Shown one piece after another: positions 1 through 5,095 of a stretch of DNA of 5,095 nt. The notes beneath the pieces were generated by a model that made no database searches, was not told the DNA's origin, and saw only the letters and a program-made list of their open reading frames with translations. The stretch lies in the NCBI GenBank assembly GCA_021779775.1, contig JAJYAB010000165.1, positions 1 through 5,095 on the forward strand, written 5' to 3'. The position numbers were made by a program, and so were the translations under genes. How positions within the stretch are numbered: position 1 is the first letter of the stretch; each line of letters begins with the position of its first letter. This stretch comes from Actinomycetes bacterium. GTDB lineage: Bacteria > Actinomycetota > Acidimicrobiia > Acidimicrobiales > UBA8190.

Positions 1-771
1 CTCCTCGCCGGCCAGCAGCACCACCTGCGGACCATCGTGTGCGGTGGGTCAGCCGTGCCGAGGTCTCTCGCCGAGGCGTACCGCACCGAGGTCGGCGTGC
101 CCATCCTGCAGGCGTGGGGGATGACCGAGACGAGCCCGCTGGCCAGCCTCGCTCGCGTCTCGAGCGCTCGCGCGGCGACCGGCACCGCCGAGGAGCTCGC
201 CGATGTTCGAGCCACGCAGGGCATGCCGGTGCCCAACGTCGATCTGCGCATCGCCGACGAGGTAACGGGCGAGGCCCTGCCGTGGAACGACGAGGCCGCC
301 GGTGAGATCCAGGTCAGCGGTCCGTGGGTGGCGAGCGAGTACTACAACGACCCCAGCGGCGCGTCGGCGTTCACCGAGGACGGGTGGCTGCGCACCGGGG
401 ACGTGGCGGCGGTCAGCCCCGACGGCTACGTCCGGCTCGTCGACCGGACCAAGGACCTGATCAAGTCGGGCGGCGAGTGGATCTCGTCGGTCGAGCTGGA
501 GAACCACATCATGGCGCACCCGGCAGTCGCCGAGGCGGCGGTGATCGCCGCGCCCAGCGAGCGGTGGATGGAGCGGCCCCTCGCCTGTGTGGTGGTCGAG
601 CCGGGCCAGGAGCTCACCCGCCAGCAGGTGTTGGACTGGCTCCAGCCGCGGGTGGCGAAGTGGTGGCTCCCCGACGACGTGGTGTTCATCGACGCCGTGC
701 CGAAGACGTCGGTCGGCAAGTTCTCCAAGAAGGATCTCCGCGAGCGGTTCGCCGACCGCCGGTTCCCATGA
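1..771 (+). CDS. AMP-forming fatty acyl-CoA synthetase (ANL superfamily), C-terminal part
   Basis: The frame is open from the first base, so this is the last 256 residues of a protein whose relatives are usually about 540 long; the N-terminal half, including the first P-loop-like ATP motif, lies off the window. Family members activate a carboxylic acid with ATP to an acyl-adenylate and then transfer it to CoA. Visible core motifs, numbered from the first codon here: QAWGMTETSP at 37-46 (adenine and substrate pocket), DGWLRTGD at 127-134 with the ribose-binding Asp134, the hinge region VDRTKDLIKSGGEWIS at 147-162, and PKTSVGKFSKKDLR at 234-247, where Lys240 is the expected adenylation lysine. 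All are intact, so the visible part looks functional. The style resembles medium/long-chain (AlkK-like) fatty acid ligases, but chain length cannot be read from this fragment. It converges on the alcohol dehydrogenase. A GTG at 37 is internal and not the start. Confidence 0.93.
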   Translation, partial: LLAGQQHHLRTIVCGGSAVPRSLAEAYRTEVGVPILQAWGMTETSPLASLARVSSARAATGTAEELADVRATQGMPVPNVDLRIADEVTGEALPWNDEAAGEIQVSGPWVASEYYNDPSGASAFTEDGWLRTGDVAAVSPDGYVRLVDRTKDLIKSGGEWISSVELENHIMAHPAVAEAAVIAAPSERWMERPLACVVVEPGQELTRQQVLDWLQPRVAKWWLPDDVVFIDAVPKTSVGKFSKKDLRERFADRRFP

Positions 772-796
772 CGCGGCAGCCCCGGCCACAGGGAAC
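762..796. terminator. Possible bidirectional terminator between convergent genes
   Basis: GTTCCC at 762-767 and GGGAAC at 791-796 are perfect inverted repeats that straddle the 28-base gap between the two stop codons. A smaller GGC/GCC pairing (775-777 with 785-787) is possible inside the loop. There is no T-run on either side, and the loop is long, so this is only a candidate for an intrinsic terminator of the GC-rich, U-poor kind. Confidence 0.25.
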
Positions 797-799
797 GGA

Positions 800-1813
800 T
801 CACGGGACCAGCACGGCGCGGCCGAGGATCTGACCTTCCTCGAGCCGGTGGAAGACGTCGCCGACCGCCTCGAGCGGGTGCTGCTCCAGGTGGGACGACA
901 GCCGTCCGGCGGCGGCCAGGGCGAGGACCTCTTCGAGCTCGTTGCGGGTCCCCCATGCGCTGCCCATCACCACCGACTCGGCTGCCATCCCCAGGAACGA
1001 GTACTGCAGCGATCCGCCGGCCAGGCCCACGATGACGACCACCCCCTGGCGGCCGACCACCGATGCCGCCAGGGCAAGCGTGGAGCTCGTGCCGACGAAG
1101 TCGAAGACGGCGGCGGCCCCCTCGCCACGGCGGCGCACCTCTGCGGCGACGTTGTCGGTGGCGGGATCGAGCGCGGCAGCGGCACCGAGCTCGAGCGCCA
1201 GGGCGCGCTTGGCCTCGGAGGTGTCGACGGCGACGATCCGGGCCGGGCTGAGCTCGCGGACGAACTGCACGCCGAAATGGCCCAGGCCGCCCACGCCGAT
1301 GACGACGGCCGTGGTGCCGGGACGCAGCCGCGCCACGGCGTGGCGCACGGCGTGGTATGGGGTGAGACCCGCGTCGGTGAGGGGAGCTGCCACGGCGGGC
1401 TCCAGGTCCGTCAACGGCACCAGGTGGCGCGCCGCGGGCACGAGCAGGTACTCCGCATAGCCGCCGGGGGCGCCGATGCCGCTCCACGCCAAGGCGTTGC
1501 AGAGCTGCTCCTCACCGGACAGGCAGACGCGGCACGTGCCGCATCCCCAGCCTCCGAACACGGCCACGGGCGTGCCGACGTCGATGCCGCCCACGCCAGG
1601 GCCGATCGCGTCCACCCACCCGGCGTTCTCGTGGCCGAGCGTCCACGGCAGCGTGGGGAGCATGCGGAGGTCGCCGCCGATGATGTGCAGGTCGGAGTGG
1701 CACACCCCGGCCCCGCCGATGCGGACCAGCACCTCGCCCGGCCCGGGTTCGGGGGTCGGGACCTCGCGGATCTCGATCGGCGCCGCGTAGTCGACCAACT
1801 GGGCAGCACGCAT
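800..1813 (-). CDS. Zinc-dependent alcohol dehydrogenase, NAD-linked, medium-chain (MDR) family
   Basis: A complete 337-residue protein, normal length for the family, which oxidises alcohols to aldehydes or ketones with NAD(P), reversibly. The catalytic zinc site is Cys38 (GVCHSD), His61-Glu62 (GHE) and probably Asp147 in PLTDAGLTPYHAV. The structural zinc lobe has all four cysteines, Cys91, 94, 97 and 105. The Rossmann motif GVGGLG lies at 173-178, and Asp197 at the end of the second strand (VAVD) suggests NAD rather than NADP. From memory the sequence is close in style to the Rhodococcus secondary alcohol dehydrogenase ADH-A, with Asp as third zinc ligand, so a secondary alcohol is a reasonable but untested substrate. 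The ATG at 1813 is chosen because the family's usual N-terminus (MRAAQ) begins there and AGAGGAG lies seven bases upstream. The open frame runs further up, but that stretch is repeat-derived and low complexity. Confidence 0.95.
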   Translation of the reverse strand: MRAAQLVDYAAPIEIREVPTPEPGPGEVLVRIGGAGVCHSDLHIIGGDLRMLPTLPWTLGHENAGWVDAIGPGVGGIDVGTPVAVFGGWGCGTCRVCLSGEEQLCNALAWSGIGAPGGYAEYLLVPAARHLVPLTDLEPAVAAPLTDAGLTPYHAVRHAVARLRPGTTAVVIGVGGLGHFGVQFVRELSPARIVAVDTSEAKRALALELGAAAALDPATDNVAAEVRRRGEGAAAVFDFVGTSSTLALAASVVGRQGVVVIVGLAGGSLQYSFLGMAAESVVMGSAWGTRNELEEVLALAAAGRLSSHLEQHPLEAVGDVFHRLEEGQILGRAVLVP

Positions 1814-1825
1814 GGTCCTGCTCCT

Positions 1826-1879
1826 CTCTGGGGATCGTCCGGCCTCTGGGGCTCCTCCGGCCTCTGGGGCTCCTCCGGG
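1826..1879. repeat. Three tandem 18-bp repeats in the dehydrogenase leader
   Basis: Three head-to-tail units of 18 bases at 1826-1843, 1844-1861 and 1862-1879. On the + strand the unit is CTCTGGGGCTCCTCCGGC. Units 2 and 3 differ only at the last base, and unit 1 differs at two internal bases. Read on the minus strand, units 2 and 3 each contain GGAGGAG, a Shine-Dalgarno-like core, and the array ends a few bases before the dehydrogenase's own AGAGGAG. It lies 13 bases upstream of that gene's start codon. Confidence 0.9.
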
Positions 1880-1880
1880 C

Positions 1881-1886
1881 AGCCTA
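1881..1886 (-). promoter_or_regulatory. Possible -10 element of the dehydrogenase promoter
   Basis: On the minus strand this reads TAGGCT, which fits the loose actinobacterial TANNNT -10 pattern. No good -35 box sits at the right distance (TGGCGG at best). If it is real, transcription would begin just before the 18-bp repeats and include them in the leader, and the nearby palindrome would cover the spacer and -35 area. Weak support. Confidence 0.15.
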
Positions 1887-1894
1887 AGAGCGCC

Positions 1895-1908
1895 GGCGGG
1901 TACCCGCC
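1895..1908. promoter_or_regulatory. Perfect 14-bp palindrome, candidate operator
   Basis: GGCGGGTACCCGCC is its own reverse complement across all 14 bases, and the symmetry stops at the flanking bases. It lies 82 bases upstream of the dehydrogenase start, in a gene-free region. That is a sensible place for a dimeric regulator. No regulator gene is in the window, and GC-rich palindromes also arise by chance. Confidence 0.35.
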
Positions 1909-1989
1909 ACCGATGCCCGGCAGCCGTCGCTCCGGGTGCGGGCATCCATGTGCCGGGGTCACGATGCGGGGGCTCACCATCGACGGATG

Positions 1990-2019
1990 TTGTATTTGGG
2001 CGAACCTTGTGGTTAGCTT
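1990..2019 (+). promoter_or_regulatory. Candidate promoter for the cupredoxin operon
   Basis: TTGTAT at 1990-1995 and TAGCTT at 2014-2019 are separated by 18 bases, in the only noticeably AT-richer patch of the intergenic region. TAGCTT fits TANNNT, while the -35 box matches the consensus at only its first three bases. A transcript would start near 2026 and carry a leader of about 100 bases containing the GCCCAGGGAA repeats. Confidence 0.3.
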
Positions 2020-2062
2020 CGCGTCCGATCGACCAGCTGCAGCGTCGTAGCGGGCCTGTCGG

Positions 2063-2116
2063 GCCCAGGGAAGTTGTTCGGAGAAGCAGCCCAGGGAACC
2101 TGTAAGGCCCAGGGAA
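2063..2116 (+). repeat. Three direct copies of GCCCAGGGAA upstream of the cupredoxin gene
   Basis: Exact copies lie at 2063-2072, 2089-2098 and 2107-2116. The first and third are part of a longer match, CCTGTCGGGCCCAGGGAAG at 2055-2073 against 2099-2117, with 17 of 19 bases the same and 44 bases between starts. The third copy runs straight into the Shine-Dalgarno sequence of the next gene. Confidence 0.75.
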
Positions 2117-2121
2117 GGGAG
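2116..2121 (+). promoter_or_regulatory. Ribosome binding site deciding a GTG start
   Basis: AGGGAG sits six bases before the GTG at 2128. This supports GTG 2128 over an in-frame TTG at 2074, which has no good ribosome site and would add 18 repeat-derived residues before a normal signal peptide. Confidence 0.65.
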
Positions 2122-2127
2122 ATACCG

Positions 2128-4308
2128 GTGCAAGAGCTGACGAGGTGCGCATCCCGAGCCAAGAGGAGTGCCCGGTGGCTGCTTCCCGCGACGGTGGCCT
2201 TCGCTGTGGCGGGTTTCGTCGTCCCGGCCGGACAGGCAGGGGCGGTTGCCCAATCGGGCCCCGCCACCTGGAACGTGTCGGTCGGTGCCTCCAGCGCCGA
2301 CTCGTCCGTGCAGGGGATGGGCTTCTATCCCAACGTCATCACGATCGACGAGGGTGACACGATCGTCTTCACCCAGGCGGCCAGCGAGCCCCACACCGTC
2401 ACCTTCCTGAACGGCACCCAGCCCCCCCAGCCCGGCAGCCCGGCGTCCACCACCCCGGAGAACGTCACGACGGTGTCCTCGTCCGGGCAGGTGACCGGCT
2501 ACAGCGCGAGCCTCCCCGCCCCGGGGACCGCGATCAGCTCGGGGCTCCTCATCCCGGGCCAGACCATGAGCGTGACCTTCCCGACGGGGACGATCCCCGC
2601 CGGGCAGACCAGCGCCACGCTGCTCTACATCTGCGACATCCATGCCGGTATGCAGGGCGTGGTGATCGTCAATCCAGCCGGCACCCCGTACCCGGAGACC
2701 CAGGCCGGCTACACGAGCGACGGCCAGGCCCAGGCATCAGCCGATCTCGTTGCCGGCCAAGGGGCGGCCAGTGCGTTCCAGGCCACTACGAGCCCCGGCC
2801 CGAACGGGACGACCGTCTGGCACGCGGCCGCCGGTGTCAGCCCGCCTGAGACCGACACGGTGAGCCTCAGCTCCGAGAACGCTGGCACGGTCGGCTACAC
2901 GGCGAGCGGGTCTGCCACCCTGGCGATAACCGGCCCGACGAGCCTGCAGGTCAGCCTGACCGTGTCCGGTCTACCGGCGGGCAGCACGCATCCGGCCCAC
3001 ATCCATAACGGCACCTGCACCAGCGACGGCGGGGTGGCCTTCGCGCTCCCGAACCTGGTGGCCGACGCCAGTGGCAACGCGACCGAGACGACCACCGTGA
3101 CCGTCCCGCTCGGCACCGGCATCCCCGAGGCCGGCTGGTTCGTCAACGTCCATAACGGGCCGGACATGACGACAAGTTCGGGAGCCACGCCGGTGGCCTG
3201 CGGCAACGTCGTCTACCACGACGCCTCGGTCATGCGCTTCCTGCCGGCTTCGCTGAACGTCCATGTCGGGGACCAGGTGGTCTGGACCCAGCTGGCCCCC
3301 CAGGAGATCCACACGGTCAGCTTCCTGGCTCCCGGCCAGTCCCCACCCCCGTTCCCGAGCCCCCAGGCGGCGGCTCCGGCCGGGGGGAGCCAGGAGAACG
3401 GCACCTCCTATGTCAACTCCGGCGTCATGGCTCCATTCCAGTCCTACGCGCTCACCTTCACCCAGCCGGGCACGTTCTCGTACCGTTGCCTGCTCCACGA
3501 CGACATGGGGATGATCGCCAGCGTGTCGGTCGCACCCGGCTACCGCCTGGCCGGAGGCGACGGCGGGGTGTTCAGCTTCGGGCTGCCCTACTACGGATCG
3601 CTGGGTGGCACCCACCTCAACGCCCCGGTGGTCGGCACCGTGAACACGCCTGACAACCTCGGCTACTGGCTCGTGGCCAAAGACGGCGGGGTGTTCGCCT
3701 TCGGCGACGCCGGCTTCTACGGATCGCTGGGCGGCACCGCCCTGAACCAGCCGATCGTGGGCATGACCTCGACTCCCGACGGCAAGGGCTACTGGCTCGT
3801 GGGGGCCCACGGCGCGACGATCAACTTCGGCGACGCCGGCTTCTTCGGCTCGGCGGGCGGCATCGCCCTCGCCCAGCCGATCGTGGGCATGACCTCGACT
3901 CCCGACGGCATGGGCTACTGGCTCGTGGGGGCCGACGGCGGGGTGTTCGCCTTCGGCGACGCGCGGTTCTTCGGGTCGATGGGCGGGCAACACCTGAATG
4001 CCCCCGTGGTGGATCTGATGGCCACTCCCGACGGCATGGGCTACTGGCTCGTGGGGGCCGACGGCGGGGTGTTCGCCTTCGGCGACGCCGGCTTCTTCGG
4101 CTCGGCGGGCTCCATGCATTTGAACGCCCCTGTGGTCGACATTTCCCCGACTCCCGACGGCATGGGCTACTGGCTCGTGGGGGCCGACGGCGGGGTGTTC
4201 AGCTTCGGCGACGCGCCGTTCCTCGGGTCGATGGGCGGGAAGCACCTCAATGCACCGGTGGTGGACATGACTTCCCCCATGGCCCCCATGGCCCCCAAGG
4301 CGATGTGA
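2128..4308 (+). CDS. Secreted double-cupredoxin / CHRD protein with C-terminal GYWLV repeats
   Basis: A 726-residue exported protein. Residues 1-41 form a signal peptide: a basic start with RAKRSAR, a hydrophobic stretch from about 17 to 33, and likely cleavage after AVA. Residues about 45-195 are a cupredoxin with a complete type-1 copper set, His89 (EPHTV), Cys169, His172 and Met175 (CDIHAGM). About 230-360 is a CHRD-like domain with HPAHIHNGTC (288-297), NVHNGPD (340-346) and ACG, where Cys297 and Cys358 may pair. About 362-468 is a second cupredoxin with His395, Cys454, His457 and Met460 (CLLHDDM). Residues 471-715 are six repeats of about 42 residues. The tail SPMAPMAPKAM replaces the expected continuation of repeat six. 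No sortase motif or C-terminal helix is visible, so it is probably free or loosely wall-bound. Type-1 sites usually carry electrons; the actual role here is unknown. It heads a likely operon with the membrane gene 34 bases on. Confidence 0.88.
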   Translation: MQELTRCASRAKRSARWLLPATVAFAVAGFVVPAGQAGAVAQSGPATWNVSVGASSADSSVQGMGFYPNVITIDEGDTIVFTQAASEPHTVTFLNGTQPPQPGSPASTTPENVTTVSSSGQVTGYSASLPAPGTAISSGLLIPGQTMSVTFPTGTIPAGQTSATLLYICDIHAGMQGVVIVNPAGTPYPETQAGYTSDGQAQASADLVAGQGAASAFQATTSPGPNGTTVWHAAAGVSPPETDTVSLSSENAGTVGYTASGSATLAITGPTSLQVSLTVSGLPAGSTHPAHIHNGTCTSDGGVAFALPNLVADASGNATETTTVTVPLGTGIPEAGWFVNVHNGPDMTTSSGATPVACGNVVYHDASVMRFLPASLNVHVGDQVVWTQLAPQEIHTVSFLAPGQSPPPFPSPQAAAPAGGSQENGTSYVNSGVMAPFQSYALTFTQPGTFSYRCLLHDDMGMIASVSVAPGYRLAGGDGGVFSFGLPYYGSLGGTHLNAPVVGTVNTPDNLGYWLVAKDGGVFAFGDAGFYGSLGGTALNQPIVGMTSTPDGKGYWLVGAHGATINFGDAGFFGSAGGIALAQPIVGMTSTPDGMGYWLVGADGGVFAFGDARFFGSMGGQHLNAPVVDLMATPDGMGYWLVGADGGVFAFGDAGFFGSAGSMHLNAPVVDISPTPDGMGYWLVGADGGVFSFGDAPFLGSMGGKHLNAPVVDMTSPMAPMAPKAM
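3538..4272 (+). repeat. Six in-frame 126-bp repeats coding GYWLV / DGGVFxFGDA units
   Basis: Units start at 3538, 3661, 3787, 3913, 4039 and 4165. The first is 41 codons (one missing in the GDAGF segment), the next four are 42, and the last stops after 36. A typical unit begins GYWLVGADGG, continues VFAFGDAGFFGS, then HLNAPVV and TPDGM. Unit 3 departs most, with AHGATINFGDA. The DNA is very similar between units: 3898-3962 and 4024-4088 match over 65 bases, and 4150-4200 matches both over 51. This suggests recent duplication or gene conversion. The length and Gly/aromatic pattern suggest beta-rich or propeller-like folding, which is inference. Confidence 0.9.
4274..4300 (+). repeat. Three tandem 9-bp repeats at the 3' end of the cupredoxin gene
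   Basis: CCCCCATGG at 4274-4282 and 4283-4291, then CCCCCAAGG at 4292-4300, with one base changed in the last. They are in frame and code the short SPMAPMAPK tail just before the stop codon, where the sixth protein repeat breaks off. Confidence 0.85.
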
Positions 4309-4342
4309 CGTCAATCCCGAAGACGGCGCAGGAGCGATCCTC

Positions 4343-4963
4343 ATGACGGATCTGAGCATCGGTGCCCCGATGGTGGCCCCGACCGAGGAGGCCACGGGGG
4401 GGATATCCCCCCGGGCCTTCCAGGTCGTGCCGCTCCGGGGGCTGCCGATCGTGGCAGTGGCCATCGTCGGGCTGGTCGTCACCATCGCCACCAACCGGCT
4501 GTGGGCCATCGACTTCTTCCATGTCGTCGGCGGGGGGATGTGGACGGCGCTCGACTTGTTCCTCGGGTTCGTGATCGGGCCCATCTTGGGCCGGCTGTCG
4601 ATCCCGGCGCGCACCGAGTTCACCATCCGGTTCATGCCGAAGATGGTCCTCATCATGCCGACGCTCGTGATCTGCACCCTGGCGGGAGGATGGCAGCTGG
4701 CCCGTCACAAGGGCTACCTCCTGTCGAGCTACTCGCACCACGGCTGGGTCGTCGCCTCGATGATCGTGGTGGCGGTCATGGCGGTCGTCGCCCTCGGCCT
4801 CCTCGAGCCGGCGAACATCGCCGTCCTCTTCGAGCTGAAGAAGCCCGAGCCCAACGGCGAGGTGATCGGTCGCCTCATGCGCCGCTTCATCTTCACCGCC
4901 GGCATCACCGGGGCGATGCAGGTCGCCACGCTGGTGATCATGACCAGGATCGCCACCACATGA
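4343..4963 (+). CDS. Five-helix integral membrane protein, CopD/DUF2269-like layout
   Basis: A 206-residue protein of unproven function. After a cytoplasm-like N-terminus of about 33 residues, hydrophobic segments lie at about 34-53, 58-82, 98-120, 134-163 and 182-203. Segment 2 begins DFFHVVGGGMW, with His60 near the membrane face. This resembles the histidine-plus-tryptophan start of a helix seen in CopD and DUF2269 membrane proteins, some of which are thought to bind heme or copper. Further histidines are His122 after segment 3 and His132-His133 before segment 4; the four could ligate heme or metal, but that is inference. The start is supported by AGGAG eight bases before ATG 4343. It follows the secreted copper protein by 34 bases with no terminator seen and overlaps the next gene by ATGA, so co-transcription is likely. 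It could equally be an unrelated small membrane protein. Confidence 0.8.
   Translation: MTDLSIGAPMVAPTEEATGGISPRAFQVVPLRGLPIVAVAIVGLVVTIATNRLWAIDFFHVVGGGMWTALDLFLGFVIGPILGRLSIPARTEFTIRFMPKMVLIMPTLVICTLAGGWQLARHKGYLLSSYSHHGWVVASMIVVAVMAVVALGLLEPANIAVLFELKKPEPNGEVIGRLMRRFIFTAGITGAMQVATLVIMTRIATT
4397..4412. repeat. Perfect 16-bp palindrome of G6-ATAT-C6 inside the membrane protein gene
   Basis: Six Gs, ATAT and six Cs form a perfect palindrome; a seventh G precedes it at 4396. It codes Gly-Gly-Ile-Ser-Pro plus the first base of Arg24 in the non-membrane N-terminal part, where sequence constraint is probably low. In mRNA it could form a short, very stable hairpin 54 bases into the gene. Confidence 0.8.
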
Positions 4964-5095
4964 CCGCTGATACGAGCAGCCAGCAGACGGTGCAGCGCAG
5001 CGGTCCCGCACCGGTGCCGTCGGTCGCCGACCGCCGGCTGCCTCCCATCGCCGAGCTGGCAGTCGCCTCGGTAGCGCTCATGCTGTCCGGAGGCG
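4960..5095 (+). CDS. N-terminus of a probable membrane protein, cut by the window end
   Basis: ATG 4960 overlaps the upstream stop codon as ATGA, a classic translational coupling arrangement. The frame stays open for the remaining 45 codons to the end of the window. AGGA at 4946-4949, inside the preceding gene, is a possible ribosome site, ten bases away. The first 27 residues are polar and rich in Ser, Gln and Pro. A hydrophobic stretch then begins at about residue 28 (LPPIAELAVASVALMLSGG) and looks like the first transmembrane helix. The family cannot be named from this fragment. Its position suggests a partner of the five-helix protein and of the secreted cupredoxin. Confidence 0.72.
   Translation, partial: MTADTSSQQTVQRSGPAPVPSVADRRLPPIAELAVASVALMLSGG

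Larger units (their letters stand above)
1814..2127. other. Divergent intergenic control region, no gene
   Basis: These 314 bases separate the start of the minus-strand dehydrogenase from the start of the + strand cupredoxin gene, so promoters for both should lie here. I see no convincing coding frame: the frames that stay open do so because the DNA is GC-rich, and they have no family resemblance. Contents are the 18-bp tandem repeats, a 14-bp palindrome, a weak + strand promoter candidate near 1990-2019, and repeated GCCCAGGGAA elements before the cupredoxin start. The stretch about 1910-1985 shows nothing I can name. Confidence 0.85.

Noticed and set aside
49..1487. Minus-strand open frames opposite the acyl-CoA synthetase and + strand frames opposite the dehydrogenase
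   Set aside because: These are low-complexity Arg/Ala/Gly-rich shadows caused by high GC, overlapping genes with intact catalytic motifs.
2074..2127. TTG at 2074 as start of the cupredoxin gene
   Set aside because: It has no good ribosome site, the added residues come from the GCCCAGGGAA repeats, and GTG 2128 with AGGGAG gives a standard signal peptide.
1814..2152. N-terminal extension of the dehydrogenase to an upstream ATG on the minus strand
   Set aside because: The extra 113 residues are low complexity, partly coded by the 18-bp repeats (GAPEAG units), overlap the cupredoxin gene start, and precede the normal family N-terminus, which has its own good ribosome site.
3538..4272. CRISPR-like or transposon-derived repeat array
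   Set aside because: The 126-bp period is an exact number of codons, there are no unique spacers between short repeats, and the units code a recognisable protein repeat.
4309..4342. Terminator between the cupredoxin gene and the membrane gene
   Set aside because: No inverted repeat of useful length or T-run is present in the 34 bases, only a ribosome binding site.
2971..4677. Long minus-strand open frame of 568 residues with repeated HPAVGPHEP-like units
   Set aside because: It is the antisense of the cupredoxin repeats and the membrane gene. Its repetition simply mirrors the coding repeats, and it resembles no family.

Overview
The window is very GC-rich and its codons end mostly in G or C. 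Its secreted protein carries GYWLV / DGGVFxFGDA repeats of a kind I associate with Actinomycetota, especially Acidimicrobiia. The best guess is an acidimicrobial or related actinobacterial chromosome; this rests on recalled protein style, not on a search. I see no RNA gene, CRISPR array, transposase or phage gene.

Left part (1-1813), ordinary metabolism. The window opens inside an AMP-forming acyl-CoA synthetase on the + strand, of which the C-terminal 256 residues are present, ending at 771. Facing it on the minus strand is a complete zinc-dependent, probably NAD-linked medium-chain alcohol dehydrogenase (800-1813). The two genes converge with 28 bases between their stop codons, and a possible bidirectional stem-loop lies at the junction.

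Middle (1814-2127), a 314-base divergent control region with no gene. It holds three tandem 18-bp repeats containing Shine-Dalgarno-like GGAGGAG on the dehydrogenase strand, a perfect 14-bp palindrome, a weak + strand promoter candidate in the only AT-richer patch, and three copies of GCCCAGGGAA just upstream of the next gene. The last copy runs into that gene's ribosome binding site.

Right part (2128-5095), a probable three-gene + strand operon. First comes a 726-residue secreted protein with the order signal peptide, type-1 copper cupredoxin, CHRD-like domain, second type-1 copper cupredoxin, six GYWLV-type repeats. Then, 34 bases on, comes a five-helix membrane protein with histidines in a CopD/DUF2269-like layout. 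Overlapping its stop by ATGA is the start of another apparent membrane protein, cut by the window end. The arrangement suggests an exported copper protein working with a membrane partner in electron transfer or copper handling. That role is inference. The fusion protein is the most unusual item here.
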